Shown here piece after piece: positions 30,636 through 41,456 of a stretch of 64,000 bases of DNA; positions within the stretch are counted from its first letter, which is position 1; each line of letters opens with the position of its first letter. Made by a program: the position numbers and the translations under genes. Source of the DNA: Serripes groenlandicus (taxonomy: Eukaryota; Mollusca; Bivalvia; Cardiida; Cardiidae); assembly GCA_031761405.1 (NCBI GenBank), contig JASEVX010000005.1:36533198-36597197 (forward strand), read 5' to 3'. The notes beneath the pieces were generated by a model. That model saw only the letters and a list, made by a program, of their open reading frames with translations, was not told the DNA's origin and did not search any database.

Positions 30636-31976
30636 CCCATACAACAAATCTATAGCAGACGAGTGTAATCCTTTCTCACATACAACAAATATATAGCAGA
30701 CGAGTGTAATCCTTTCCCACATACAACAAATCTATAGCAGACGTATGTTACCCTTTCCCCCATACAACACATCTATAGCAGAAGAGTGTAACCCTTTCCC
30801 CCATACAACAAATCTACAGCAGACGAGTGTAATCCTTTCCTACATACAACAAATATATAGCAGACGAGTTTAATCCTTTCCCCCATACAACACATCTATA
30901 GCAGACGAGTTTAATCCTTTCCCCCATACAACAAATCTATAGCAGACGAGTGTAACCCTTTCCCCCATACAACAAATCTACAGCAGACGAGTGTAATCCT
31001 TTCCTACATACAACAAATATATAGCAGACGAGTTTAATCCTTTCCCCCATACAACACATCTATAGCAGACGAGTGTAATCCTTTCTCACATAACAACAAA
31101 TATATAGCAGACGAGTTTAACCCTTTCCCCCATACAACACATCTATAGCAGACGAGTTTAGTCCTTTCTCACATACAACAAATCTATAGCAGACGAGTGT
31201 AATCCTTTCCCACATACAACACATCTAAAGTAGAAGAGTTTACTTCTTCCCCACATAAACAAATCTATAGCAGACGAGTTTACTCCTTTCTCACATAACA
31301 ACAAATATAAAGCAGACGAGTGTAATCCTTTCTCACATAACAACAAATCTATAGCAGACGAGTTTACTCCTTTCCCACATAACAACAAATATAAAGCAGA
31401 CGAGTGTAATCCTTTCCCACATACAACAAATCTATAGCAGACGAGTGTAATCCTTTCCCACATACAACACATATAAAGCAGACGAGTTTACCCCTTTCCC
31501 ACATACAACAAATCTATAGCAGACGAGTTTACTCCTTTCTCACATAACAACAAATCTATAGCAGACGAGTTTACTCCTTTCCCACATACAACAAATCTAT
31601 AGCAGACGAGTTTACTCCTTTCTCACATAACAACAAATATAAAGCAGACGAGTGTAATCCTTTCTCACATAACAACAAATCTATAGCAGACGAGTTTACT
31701 CCTTTCCCACATAACAACAAATATAAAGCAGACGAGTGTTATCCTTTCCCACATACAACACATCTATAGCAGACGAGTGTAATCCTTTCCCACATACAAC
31801 AAATCTATAGCAGACGAGTTTACTCCTTTCTCACATAACAACAAATCTATAGCAGACGAGTTTACTCCTTTCCCACATAACAACACATATAAAGCAGAAG
31901 AGTTTACTTCTTCCCCACATAAACAAATTTATAGCAGACGAGTGTAACCCTTCCCCACATACAACAAATCTATAGC

Positions 31977-32030
31977 CCCTTGCAATAACCCCTATTTATC
32001 TCCCTTGCGTAATTATCGTTCTTGCTTATC
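31977..32030 (+). repeat. Array-edge motif, inverted relative to the second array's flank
   Basis: The array stops and is followed by a stretch containing tgcaataacccctattta and tctccctt. The reverse complement of a very similar sequence (ttattgc after aaaggggt, plus aagggagataaa) lies at about 46985-47020, just before the second array. It may be a small dispersed repeat. Confidence 0.55.
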
Positions 32031-32284
32031 CCAACTTCCGGTGAACATCACAAACAAACACAATGTCGTCATACAAAGAAATCAGTGATCCGAAAAGTTT
32101 TAACAGTTTATCAGTGCGTTAACTGAGAGTATATTTACGGTATAGAGGTGCACACGTGTCAGGAAAAAAACCCGAATTGTTGAAAAGAGCTTGTTGAGTT
32201 ATAACATTAGAGAAACGGACTCTCAGGGAGATTAATGTTTAGGACAATTGTCGTGAGAACAAGCGTCGTTTGCACAGACACTTT

Positions 32285-32535
32285 CTGAAACATCTGCAGC
32301 ATAAGACATTTGAAAACATTGTGAAAAAGGGGATAAATTGCTTAAAACAAGCCAATCTCTAGTAGCTGTTGTTAGCAATATGGAATGTCAGTCCAGGGGT
32401 TGTGAGTTTGAACATCAGCTCTGCCAACCGGTGAATTGGCCGCCATATTTTGACTCAAAAATGTTAAAAACAGTGTTAAACCTAAATCAAAACCAGCAAT
32501 TTCTCCTTTTGCCACACACTGTTGTCAACTCAATT
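32285..32535 (+). mobile_element. Decayed TTAA-MITE body with a SINE head inserted
   Basis: The left part reads ctgcagcataagacatttg, then gaaaacattgtgaaaaagg and ataaattgc. The right part, at about 32495-32530, reads agcaatttctccttttgcc and then acactgttgtcaac. Together these are the two arms of the MITE hairpin core. Between them, at about 32345-32480, lies the decayed tRNA-like head of the SINE family seen complete at 42149-42442, with gtccaggggttgtgagttt as its B-box region. Confidence 0.6.
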
Positions 32536-32989
32536 TAATAAATTTAATTTGTTGAGATTTCATATATTTTTTGGCGAACTTGTCTGGTACAGAAAATGTG
32601 TTGTATGGATTAATGTCAATGATGATGGGAAATAAACAAAACAAAATTCTGAAAGTGATTATATATATGGCAAATATTTATTAAGTTACATTTTTTACTA
32701 GTATTCTTTTAGCCTTGGTATTTCAAATCATATCATTTTTTTTTCAAAATTGATTCTTTCATTTAACAGTTTCCCACTTGAATATTCATCTGGAGGAAGC
32801 AAACATTTTTTTGAAAATAAACGATAAAAAGAAGAATATTACTCCTTTTTGCCAAACTTTTTCAAATGTATTCAATAATTTTACTTTCATTTATATAGAA
32901 GTTTTCCATTATTTTGTCTGCATGAAATGATGTATTCAGTACCCTGCTGCAGATTTCTTGAATTTTAGCCAACTTAAGATATTATGAAT
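32536..32989. other. Non-coding spacer, no gene seen
   Basis: AT-rich sequence without a convincing reading frame. A weak MITE-like stretch (attactcctttttgccaaac near 32837) is visible. Confidence 0.5.
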
Positions 32990-33183
32990 ATATAATTGAG
33001 CCAGTCCACGACAAAACCTGTATTAGTGACCAAAAAATATTTTTTGAGTTTTTTGTATTTCCTAAAATATCAACCGTTTACCTTCATAATGATACCAGAA
33101 TTAGCCAAATAGTCCTACATATACTCTCTTAATTACGATATAAACATACCAACTGTCATAAGAAAACGAAAAAAAAATGGCGT

Positions 33184-33846
33184 TTAAGGTGGAATCATAC
33201 CTTTGAAATAACGTCGTTTTTGACGTCAAAACGTAAGTCATTGCGACAATGATAGTGTGGTTAATGAAACCGCCATGCTTTTCTCGTTTGAAGTGATATT
33301 CGGATAAAATAGACGGCAGACAGTAGGGAATAGAATTTTATACGTGCTGATATCAATTCCATACATCTGCCATGACAAATTAGACAACAAAATGCGAATT
33401 AAAAGGAAAGTTTCTCCAAAACATTTTAACAGTTATAAGATTATTTCTGATTTATTAAAAATTCGCCCGAAATTTAAAGAATATATATCGAGCCGATTTT
33501 TAATCAATCATAATGCAGTTAAACGTCTGTCGCGCTTCGGAACGTTCACTGCACAAATATTAGATAGATACGCATCTAGTGAAGGCACACCACATGTTTT
33601 CATTATAATCATCAATTTCAATCTTTTAAGTACCCCCTTTCCCCCCTAGTAAATAATGGTAGGTTGTATTTATTTGCGTCTCTTTAAAGATTCAAAGTAG
33701 CTACTATATTGCAATGTATATAAGGGTATATACATTAAAAATACAACAAAAGAATACTTGCAGTTTTACGAGATAGCGAGAATGATATTTTCAACAATAT
33801 CGATATATGCTAAAGTGAGAATTGTGCATCAGTAACGCAACATATA
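33184..33846 (+). repeat. Dispersed repeat, inverted copy at 55403-56042
   Basis: This part of the 2.84-kb element, from ttaaggtggaatcatacc to agtaacgcaacatata, is found again in reverse orientation 22 kb away with moderate divergence and small indels. It shows the element family has at least two members in the window. Confidence 0.85.
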
Positions 33847-34283
33847 GACATTTCGTGATTCAATGAGTAGTGACGGGTTGATACCGTAATTCATGCTACC
33901 ATAATTACATTTTAGGTATACATCCAATTCGAGCAGTGAGCCATGACGAAACCTAATGGATTGTTCTATTATCCAAAATAGGGATGAGCATAAAACTATG
34001 CGCCCGTTTTGATAATAAGTAAAATCCTGACACACCACCAGTTCGAATGCAAAGTTAGCGGTTTAACAAGAGCAATGAACTCGTTATGCCAGGGTCCCGA
34101 GTTCGAGTCGTAATGGATTACATGTACATCTTTTTATTTTATGTAGTTTCTACGTAACTATTAATCGCACAATGTCCTTAATTATCGTAATTTTATATTT
34201 ACCTGCGAAGGTATAAATGTGGCATACAAATGTAGAACGACGTATTATAGCATACACAGCCATGCAGTCGAAATCGCATTATA

Positions 34284-34319
34284 GTGATGATGATGATGAT
34301 TATGATAATGATGATGATA
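34284..34319 (+). repeat. Short (GAT)n microsatellite
   Basis: Imperfect run of gat/tga triplets with a few gatta and gataat interruptions. Confidence 0.85.
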
Positions 34320-34499
34320 TATTATTTACACTATTTTTGTCAAGGCTTTTGATGATCTTTATGTAATATAGTTATAATGAATATTAAAAATGAAGAAAAC
34401 AATGAAATCTAAAAATAAAACAAACAAATAAAATGATAAAACCTTAAATAAATATATGCATACTTAGATCAAAGCTAAATAATAAAAAAAAGAAAATTG

Positions 34500-34577
34500 T
34501 GGTGGGATCGAACCCATGTCATAGGACTGAATTCGTTAATCTTACCGGCTCAACCGACTGAGCTAATAATCTATTAT
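34500..34577 (-). other. tRNA-like relic (SINE head or dead tRNA)
   Basis: Read on the minus strand, it has an A-box and D-arm (TAGCTCAGTCGGTTGAG) and a B-box (GGGTTCGATCCC). The 5' and 3' acceptor sequences do not pair, so it is not a functional tRNA gene. No SINE tail was recognised next to it. Confidence 0.6.
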
Positions 34578-36002
34578 CATACTTTCTAGTCTAAACCAAT
34601 ATGTATTTATATATTTAACTGTACCGAGGCGTTCCGAATACAAAAGTTACCTCCCCTGCCAAAAGTGTATATTTACATCGCTAGTGACTACTTGACTCCT
34701 GGTGAACTCCACTGAATAAACATTTCAAATTACTATTTTGATTTTTGTCTACGTTGAGATATAATTTTATTATTTAGCATTTTGCTAAATTTCCTAAATT
34801 TGACGTTCATTTGACGTCTTTTTTTACATAACGTTCTTGCACGTCGCTAAACAACTTTACTATTTCACAACAAAATAATGTCATGCACATTTTCGGTATC
34901 TTCTGTTTGTGTATATTTGAAATATACACAGCTTAAACTGGTACTTTCTTGTAAAATTATGCTGTGTCCCACCTATGCCTCAACTCGTTTCTTTGACAAC
35001 AATTTATAACTAAACTAATGACAATTTTAGAAATATTAATTAGCCATAAGGTAGAGCAAAAACAAATATACATATGGTATGAATTCCGAAAAATGTATTA
35101 ACTAATACAAGAATCACTAAGAAAGTGTTATTACTTTTTGATGACCCTTTGTATAATAATATATAAACAGATTTCCAAGTATGATTAACCCTGTATCCTG
35201 TACTACGTCTATTTATATACTGTATCATTTGCAATAAAATAACTATTCGGGAAGAAATAAATTAAAATATCCATTTTTAGTAGGGAGTAGATTTCATGAT
35301 ACCATAAAGTTGATGTTTATTGTGCAAAACGAAAGGTTGTCAATTTTAATTCCACTAACTGCGTTTCAGTTCAAAAATCGCAATGTGCGTTCCGACGTGC
35401 GACATCGGTAAAACGGCATTCTGATTTACTAAAAATCGGCTCCACAGACTTTCTTGAAATTCTGGTTACTTGAAGTAGAAAGGGTGATCTTAATGATATG
35501 TATTTCTTAAAAAATCAAAAATTATGTAATTACTTTGAAAATATTCCAGCGAAATTTTCATTAACAAACGGGCATTTTTATCTGAATCGTCATGGCAGAA
35601 ACATTAAATTTATATCATGACACAGGTAACTTTATTCTCTATAATTTGATGTTACAAATACCCGATTTTTAATGAAACTTTCGCTGGAAGTAATTGCATA
35701 ATTTTGATAAGATAATACTGTTTACGGTAAACCGACGTTGAAGACAAATGTGACGTCATAAAATTGGAAATTCCAAACGTCATACGTTATGTCAATAATA
35801 CAGGTTTTGTCGTGGACTGGCTCAATTATATACAGATCTATGTTAATCTAATTTCTTCAAAGTATCATAGTCAACTAAACAAATTGTAGACAAATTATAT
35901 TTTGTAAAAACAGACTTTACTGAATTTCATGATATGACAGTTTAGATCTTGAAAAACATCTTTGGACAATTGTATGTCTTTAATTGGAGACTGAATAAAA
36001 AA

Positions 36003-36055
36003 ACATTGTAACAAGAGTAGAAGTTGCTAATAAGCAACTTCTCTTCTCGCCATTT
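36003..36055. mobile_element. MITE hairpin core
   Basis: Near-palindrome centred on agaagttgct-aat-aagcaacttct, flanked by aaacattgtaacaag and cgccatttgttgt. It is the same hairpin design as the TTAA-MITE core, and it lies just left of the intact MITE at 36086. Confidence 0.6.
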
Positions 36056-36085
36056 GTTGTACTTATGAGCCTGTATTAATAGTAA

Positions 36086-36228
36086 TTAACCCTTTCCCAC
36101 ATACAACCCATCTGTAGCAAACACACTGATTTATTATAATAAATGTAAGCATAATTACTGAAAAGAGTTAAAAACATTGTGGCAACTGCAGAGATGTAAG
36201 AAAGAGTCTATATGTGGGAAAGGGTTAA
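36086..36228. mobile_element. Intact 143-bp TTAA-MITE (piggyBac-like ends)
   Basis: Begins TTAACCCTTTCCCACATA and ends with its exact 18-bp reverse complement, TATGTGGGAAAGGGTTAA. The TTAA at both outer edges fits the target site of piggyBac transposons, whose ends begin with CCC. Its first ~41 bp (…cacatacaacccatctgtagcaaacac) align with the unit of the giant satellite. There is no coding capacity. Confidence 0.88.
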
Positions 36229-37226
36229 GAGTTGATGTGAATCCATAGCCCTACATCTAAAAGCCTTTTTTATATTCTAATTTCCTTAGACTACCCTGTT
36301 GTGTGTACCCAGAAAACCTATTTCAACGAGATTCTTATTTTGAGTACCAACAACATAATGTTTAATCCAGTATTAAAAAGATATGGTTAAATTATATATG
36401 AAAGATTAAATTAACTTAATAATGGAATAGTTGGAAAAAAATTTGCTCAAATCATTGTGGAAAAAGCAAAAAATGCTCAAAACATTGTTGAAAAAGGAAG
36501 TAGCTGACTAAATGGCAAATCACTTAATACAAATAAGCATGTACAAAAATGTAAATATATGTTTTTTATGTTTAATAAAATTCTTTTATTTATTATACAA
36601 TGCAATTGGTCTTTGTTTTTTCCCATTTTATGGTTATGTTTTATCCAAATACAATAGGGTGGAGTTCTTTACACAGCATATGACATTTGATTAACATTAT
36701 GTTAAAATGAAATCAAAGTACTGAAAGTACTAAAGGTTGAATTGCGATCGTTTAAGTAGAGATACAGAAGTGCATATATGAATATTTATTTTAAATAAAT
36801 CCCCACCATGGCAGACAAGAAGTGATGCATCAGGCCATAATGAAATGTTTCCAAAATCATCATTTCTTGTTGGTCAAGTGAAAGTAAATTGACCCTTACT
36901 TCGAAAAAGCATTATCTCTGTATCGTAGACGAATAGGACTAAAAAGAAAATCTCGAAAATGGGAATAAACTTCGGTAAACATTTCACACACATATATACA
37001 TATTTAGTTTTTACATTTTGAATAACAGTTAACAAAAATAAAATACATACATTTTAAATGAAATAATTATACAAGTGACTTCATTCTTTTTTCGAAACTT
37101 TTATATAGGAAAATGCATAATTTGATAATGTTTTCTGGTTATTGCATGTTAAGAGTTCGATGAATTTAGGAATGTTTGGTCTAGACCAATAATATTTTCT
37201 TATATAGATTTGTCTTAGATCATTAT
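36229..37226. other. Non-coding stretch with one distant inverted repeat arm
   Basis: No gene recognised. Positions 36717-36799 (agtactgaaagtactaaagg through gtgcatatatgaatattt) are repeated in inverted, slightly diverged form at 41323-41400. Weak MITE-core fragments (cattgtggaaaaagc, cattgttgaaaaagg) lie near 36455-36500. Confidence 0.6.
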
Positions 37227-37650
37227 TTAACCCTTTCCCCCATACAACAAATCTGCAGCAGACGACTTTGAAAACAGACATGCCTACGAATGGACACTTA
37301 TTGGGTATTTTCCTTTGATGTTTTCTTGTTGGGTACTACCCAACAAGGGTTCGGTTTATTCCGTAATTATCACCCTTTTACGGAATAAATAGCATTAATA
37401 TGCTAATTAGATACCAATTAGAAAATTATAAAAAAAAAACACTTATCAAAGTGTCTTATAAGGGCGGTGGGTGAGCTTCAGGTTATAGACAGTACCCAAC
37501 AAGTATCCATCTGTGGGCTTATTGTGACAAAAACCTGAAAAACTTAAGTTTAAAACATGGTGGCCAAAGGAGAAATTGCTCATCATGAGCAATTTCATCT
37601 TTGGCCACAATGTTTTCAAAAGGCGTCTTCTGCTTTTGCGTCAACATGAG
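37227..37650 (+). mobile_element. TTAA-MITE split by a second MITE
   Basis: The left tip (TTAACCCTTTCCCCCATAC, then aacaaatctgcagcagac and gactttgaaaac) differs from a satellite unit by only a few bases but continues into MITE interior. The hairpin core resumes at about 37553 (gtggccaaaggagaaattgc, reverse arm to about 37625, then cgtcttctgc). The right TIR is not recognisable. The interruption at 37290-37510 is a separate element. Confidence 0.7.
37290..37510. mobile_element. 221-bp MITE with TGGAYACTTRTTGGGTA ends
   Basis: Left end atggacacttattgggta and right end tacccaacaagtatccat are inverted copies with two mismatches. A further near-perfect palindrome (cttgttgggta-c-tacccaacaag) sits at 37325-37347. 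It is nested in the TTAA-MITE, so it is the younger insertion. Confidence 0.65.
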
Positions 37651-37679
37651 TCTGCAGGTGAAAAAAAGTTAATGGACAT

Positions 37680-38870
37680 TCAAGTAAAAAATGAAATTCG
37701 TCTTCTATTGTGTTACATAATTTGCATTTACGGTCTGATATAGGAGTCTTAAAAGGTTGTTTCCCCCTTTCCAGTTTTAATTTCCAGTTGGGGACTTGAA
37801 AGTCTAAATTTTGTTAATGCAAATCTATATTTCTTTATTTTTATGTTGTCTGAATACATCTTAAAATCAAAGGATTTGATTAGAATATATGTTTTAGCTT
37901 TAGAGATTTGACTTAGATCGGCATACCAGTTTTGGATAAAAATATATTTCACCCTTTGTTTAAATACTTTTATGAAAGCGTTAATGTTTTCGACACCTTG
38001 ATTCATCCATACATAACTAACACCAAAATTATTCAATATATATTTAACCTTCGATGCCCAATTTTCTTTATTTTCATTTATATCATTTAACATTTGTTTG
38101 TATATTGCCTTCATGTATTTACGTTCGTTTGTTCTCGTGACTTTTAACCATTATTTAATTATCATTATTTAATGCGTTGTAAATTCCAATTCCCCATAAA
38201 CAAAATTATTAGGAGTCAGACTTTTGACGTGCAGTTGTTGCTTACAAAATCTAGTATGCAGCCTTTCTGCGCGTTATAGCCTCACTGAAGCCCCATACCT
38301 TGACCCCGTAATTAAGTATTGGTAGTATAAACTTATCAAAAAGTTACACTGTATGACTAATGGTGATATTTTAAAATACTGTTAGATATTGTTTATGCAA
38401 AAACTGCTTTTAAAGCTTGCCCTCCTATAAAGTCAAAAGTTTGCTGAAAGGACCCTCATGAAGAAAATGATATGCCTAAATATGTAAATTGGCTCAATAT
38501 TTCTAATGGATTACCGTTGTATTTAAAAACTACTTTTTTCGATATTTTTCCAGTTTTTTCTAAATATCATGACATTTGTTTTCTTTACCTTTAATGATAA
38601 TTTCCATTTTTCGCAATAACTAAAACGTATTTCAAGACCATTTTGTAAACTGCACTCGCTTTCTGCAAATAAAACCTTATCGTCCGCGTATAGTAGTAAC
38701 ATCAATTTCAACATGCCCAGATCCACGCCGTCAAATTCATTTAGAGACATGTAGTCCTCTGAGTCATTTACATACATTGCAAAAATAAATGGTGACATAC
38801 AGTCCCCCTGTGGTGCTCCAATGAAACAACTGAAACTTTCACTTAAGTTATCATATTTTACACTTGACTA
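37680..38870 (-). pseudogene. Non-LTR retrotransposon reverse transcriptase relic
   Basis: Read on the minus strand from 38870 down, the sequence encodes the 3' half of a LINE-type polymerase. It opens with a GAPQGDCMSPFIFAMYVND segment, followed by the catalytic YADD box (codons 38679-38690) and SLQNGLEIRFSYCEKWKL. A decayed stretch follows with FTYLGI and GGQALKA. Then comes an open segment (38114-37749) with WASKVKYILNNFG and RFALTKFRLSS. A CKLC-NTIEDEFHFLLECP zinc-knuckle-like end finishes near 37680. Frame changes and stops between 38120 and 38510 disable it, and the N-terminal endonuclease and first RT motifs are absent. The order of motifs fits animal LINEs in which the RT is followed by a CCHC-like tail. 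It is a dead fragment. Confidence 0.85.
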
Positions 38871-38965
38871 GATGTTTAAAAAAAAATGAAATCCTGGACG
38901 CAAAATGGTGCATTCTGGTGACTTCTGAGGGTGTTTTCAAAATGTTGAGGGAAGGCTTTCTTAGG

Positions 38966-39515
38966 TCCTGCCAAGAAGTAATGAGTTGAGAAAAAATTCG
39001 CTGAGAAGTCCATAATTTCAAACTTGCTAAGATTTTAGTCTGTGCAATGAATGTACAAATTGAAAAATATATTGTGTGATGTATTGTCTACACAATCCTT
39101 TTTTTTTTAAATACACTTTTAATCAAAATGTGTGTCTCAGTGTTGTCTTCTTCAGCCGTTTGACAGAAACAAACCCTAAATCTGAAATTGATGCAATGTG
39201 ATATTTGTCAACTCTGTCCCATAAGTTTTTCCTGTGATTTGAACTCTCACAAAAAAAGCACAGAAAGGGACGACTATACTTTCCCGACTTTGATTAAATA
39301 TATTTCAATTAAATTGTAAACAATCTTTTTCTTGTTTTTTGAAAGTTTTGTCATTATTATTTAAGACGGACATTATATACTAGATTAGCCAACTGACTAT
39401 CATTAGAAAAAGTGTTTCTTATTTAAACCTTTCCCACTTGCATACGTATTTGCAGCCGACGACTTTTGAAAACATTGATGCAGAAGATGAATGTGATTTT
39501 CTGTATCTTTGCTCA
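38966..39515 (+). repeat. Inverted repeat 1, left arm
   Basis: Pairs with 40558-41207 in reverse orientation, from tcctgccaagaagtaatgag at the outer end to ctgtatctttgctca at the inner end. This arm lacks about 80 bp of MITE core kept in the right arm. Confidence 0.9.
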
Positions 39516-39533
39516 CGATTTTTTGGTAGACTT

Positions 39534-40524
39534 GCGCATGCGCAGAGGCTGCCATAGTCATAGTGAGTTTGAAGTCACGTGATGTATATGCCCTTCACCA
39601 CCAACAATTAAGTGCAATTTTTGGTTTGACTAATTTACGAATGCTCACAAAAGCAAACATAGAGTAACGAAAAAAAAATCCGATTATTCAAGCTTATAAT
39701 AGAAAATAACAAGTCTTGTAAGTGTAAATATCATATTTAAAGTGTACACAATTATTTAGATATCACTACGCCAATATAGCACTGCACCGCGCAATTACCC
39801 TTTGTAAATTGTAACCCTTGTTAACCTCTCGGCAGAGATGTAAACATCCACTCGCCCGCTAGCATAAGCGAGTGGAATGAAGGATCGGCTAGTACGAAAT
39901 TCTAGGCGCTAGTCCATACATATTCGTTCATGTCCTTATTCATAAAGATAGTATGCATTGCTAAGCCTTTTCTTTCTCTTTCTGTCAGTCCATCTATTCC
40001 TTCGACAACGATTAACGATGACTTGCATTTTGGATAGGTGCTTTCGACAAGGTCCGCGTCTAAAGAAACAAATTTCATGAAATGATTTGAGCGCTTTAAA
40101 TCACTTGTTTATAAAAAAAAAAGCGTTTAGAATACTTTGATTATAATAGGCAGAACGAATAACGAATAAATCTTGCAAGAAATCGATCATTTCTTTCGGC
40201 CAAAATCAGGTAAATGACCCGCGGATATTGGTTGTTACAACATAACTGATTCATCCTTTTATTCTAAATTTGTATTACACAGTTCAAAATTAGATTTTGA
40301 CAGTTTGTTCGTTATGATTTTGACGCGATTCAAGATTTTGACGCGATTATTTCGTTCATAGAGTTGATTACTAACAGATGACTAAGTTGATGATGGAAAG
40401 AACATTAACAAGTTAAGTTAAGCTAAAACATGCACAGACAGGCGAGTGTTTCATTAGGATAAGTGCAACACTCAATTCCCAATCCTGCTTGCCCTTTGAC
40501 AAATCACAACCCACCCCACAATAT
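39534..40524 (+). repeat. Inverted repeat 2, left arm
   Basis: Pairs with 42903-43970 in reverse orientation, from gcgcatgcgc at one end to ccaccccacaatat at the other. Compared with the right arm it lacks about 135 bp at a ccttcgacaa/cgattaacg junction near 40010, where the missing segment is bordered by a short 'caa' microhomology. It lies almost exactly between the two arms of inverted repeat 1. Confidence 0.9.
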
Positions 40525-40557
40525 AAAAACTCTGCAGCAGACGAATTAAAACAAATC

Positions 40558-41207
40558 TGAGCAAAGATACAGAAAATCACATTTATTGGAAGTGTAATCA
40601 TTGAATATAGTTGAAAACATTGTTGCAAAAGGAGAAAGCTTGTTATGAGTAATTTCTTCTTCTGCATCAATGTTTTCAAAAGTCGTCGGCTGCAATTACG
40701 TATGCAAGTGGGAAAGGTTTAAATAAGAAACACTTTTTCAAATGATAGTCAGTTGGCTATTCTAGTATATAATGTCCGTCTTAAATAATAATGACAAAAC
40801 TTTCAAAAAACAAGAAAAATATTTTTTACAATTTAATTGAAAACATATTTAATCAAAGTTGGGAAAGTTGTCCCTTTCCGTGCTTTTTTTATGAGAGTTC
40901 AAATCACAAGCAAAACTTATGGGACAGAGTTGACAAATAACACATTGACACAATTTCAGATTTAGGCTTTGTTTCTGTCAAACTGCTGAAGAAGACAACA
41001 CTGAGACACACATTTTGATTAAAAGTTTATTTAAAAAAAGGAATAATTTTATTTATGATAAACAACATTACAATGATGGTGTAGAAAATACATGTCAACA
41101 ATACATTTTTCAATTTGTACATTCATTGCACAGACCAAATCTTAGCAAGTTTGAAATTATGGACCTATCAGCACATTTTTTTCTCAATTCATTACTTCTT
41201 GGCAGGA
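40558..41207 (-). repeat. Inverted repeat 1, right arm
   Basis: Reverse-complement partner of 38966-39515. It contains a fuller MITE (40605-40728: gttgaaaacattgttgcaaa, cttcttctgcatcaatg, aagtcgtcggctgc, ending gtgggaaaggtttaaa), in which TTAA has become TTTAAA. Confidence 0.9.
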
Positions 41208-41430
41208 TTTTACTGCTAAAATTGATGATTTTTTTTTTATTATTGGCCGGATTGCTCTAGCAATTCCGGTCTATAGATTGGCAATGTCTGTCTCTCCGTC
41301 TGTCTGTTCGTCAACATTTTGTAAAATAAATATTCATATATGCACTTCTGTATCTCTTCTTAAACGATCGTAATTCTACCTTCAGTACTTCAGTACTTTG
41401 ATTTTTAAATTCGTCTGCTGCAGAGTTTTT

Positions 41431-41456
41431 GTGGCGATTGGTTTGACAATCGCCAC
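41431..41456. other. Perfect 10-bp hairpin
   Basis: GTGGCGATTG, a 6-base loop, then CAATCGCCAC, directly after a MITE-type tcgtctgctgcagag end. It may mark the terminus of an old element. Confidence 0.6.

Larger units (their letters stand above)
1..31976 (+). repeat. Giant 39-43 bp satellite array derived from a MITE tip
   Basis: About 790 head-to-tail units, all in one orientation, with no foreign insertion seen. The common unit starts aaatctatagcagacgag, continues tttaaccctttccc, and ends in a short linker. Length differences sit almost wholly in the linker: ccatacaac gives 39 bp, ccacatacaac 41 bp, ctcacacacaac 42 bp, and an extra 'aaatc' adds 5 bp. Sequence variants cluster at the TTAA site (tttaaccc, tttactcc, gtgtaatcc). 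Units near the left edge are most uniform, while those from about 27 kb to the right end are more mixed (gtgtaatcc, acacatataaag, cataacaac). The array begins before the window and stops abruptly at 31976 in the middle of a unit. The unit matches the left end of the TTAA-flanked MITEs at 36086 and 37227. Frames of up to 180 codons exist only because 39 and 42 are multiples of three. Confidence 0.97.
32990..35831. mobile_element. 2.84-kb transposon-like element with long inverted ends
   Basis: The left end (ATATAATTGAGCCAGTCCAC, then gacaaaacctgtatta) is repeated as an exact inverted copy of about 36 bp at the right end (35796-35831). Homology continues inward in decayed form: about 33480-33560 matches about 35380-35450 in inverted orientation (aaaaatcggctc and gacgtgcgaca motifs). 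Both ends abut TATA, so a TA target duplication is possible. No transposase frame was recognised, so it is probably a non-autonomous foldback-type or Tc1-like element. A frame of about 100 codons near 33344-33649 has no recognisable family and is not called a gene. Confidence 0.7.

Noticed and set aside
1..31976. CRISPR array
   Set aside because: Units are contiguous and nearly identical with no unique spacers. The surrounding sequence is eukaryotic (SINEs, LINE relics).
1..31976. Telomere or centromere assignment
   Set aside because: The CCCTTT motif is not a TTAGGG-type telomere repeat. Nothing in the sequence alone shows centromere function.
33344..33649. 101-codon frame inside the 2.84-kb element as a transposase
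   Set aside because: No catalytic motif or family pattern. The inverted copy at 55403-56042 does not keep the frame.
34500..34577. Functional tRNA gene on the minus strand
   Set aside because: A-box, D-arm and B-box are present, but the acceptor stem ends do not pair. It is better explained as a SINE head or relic.
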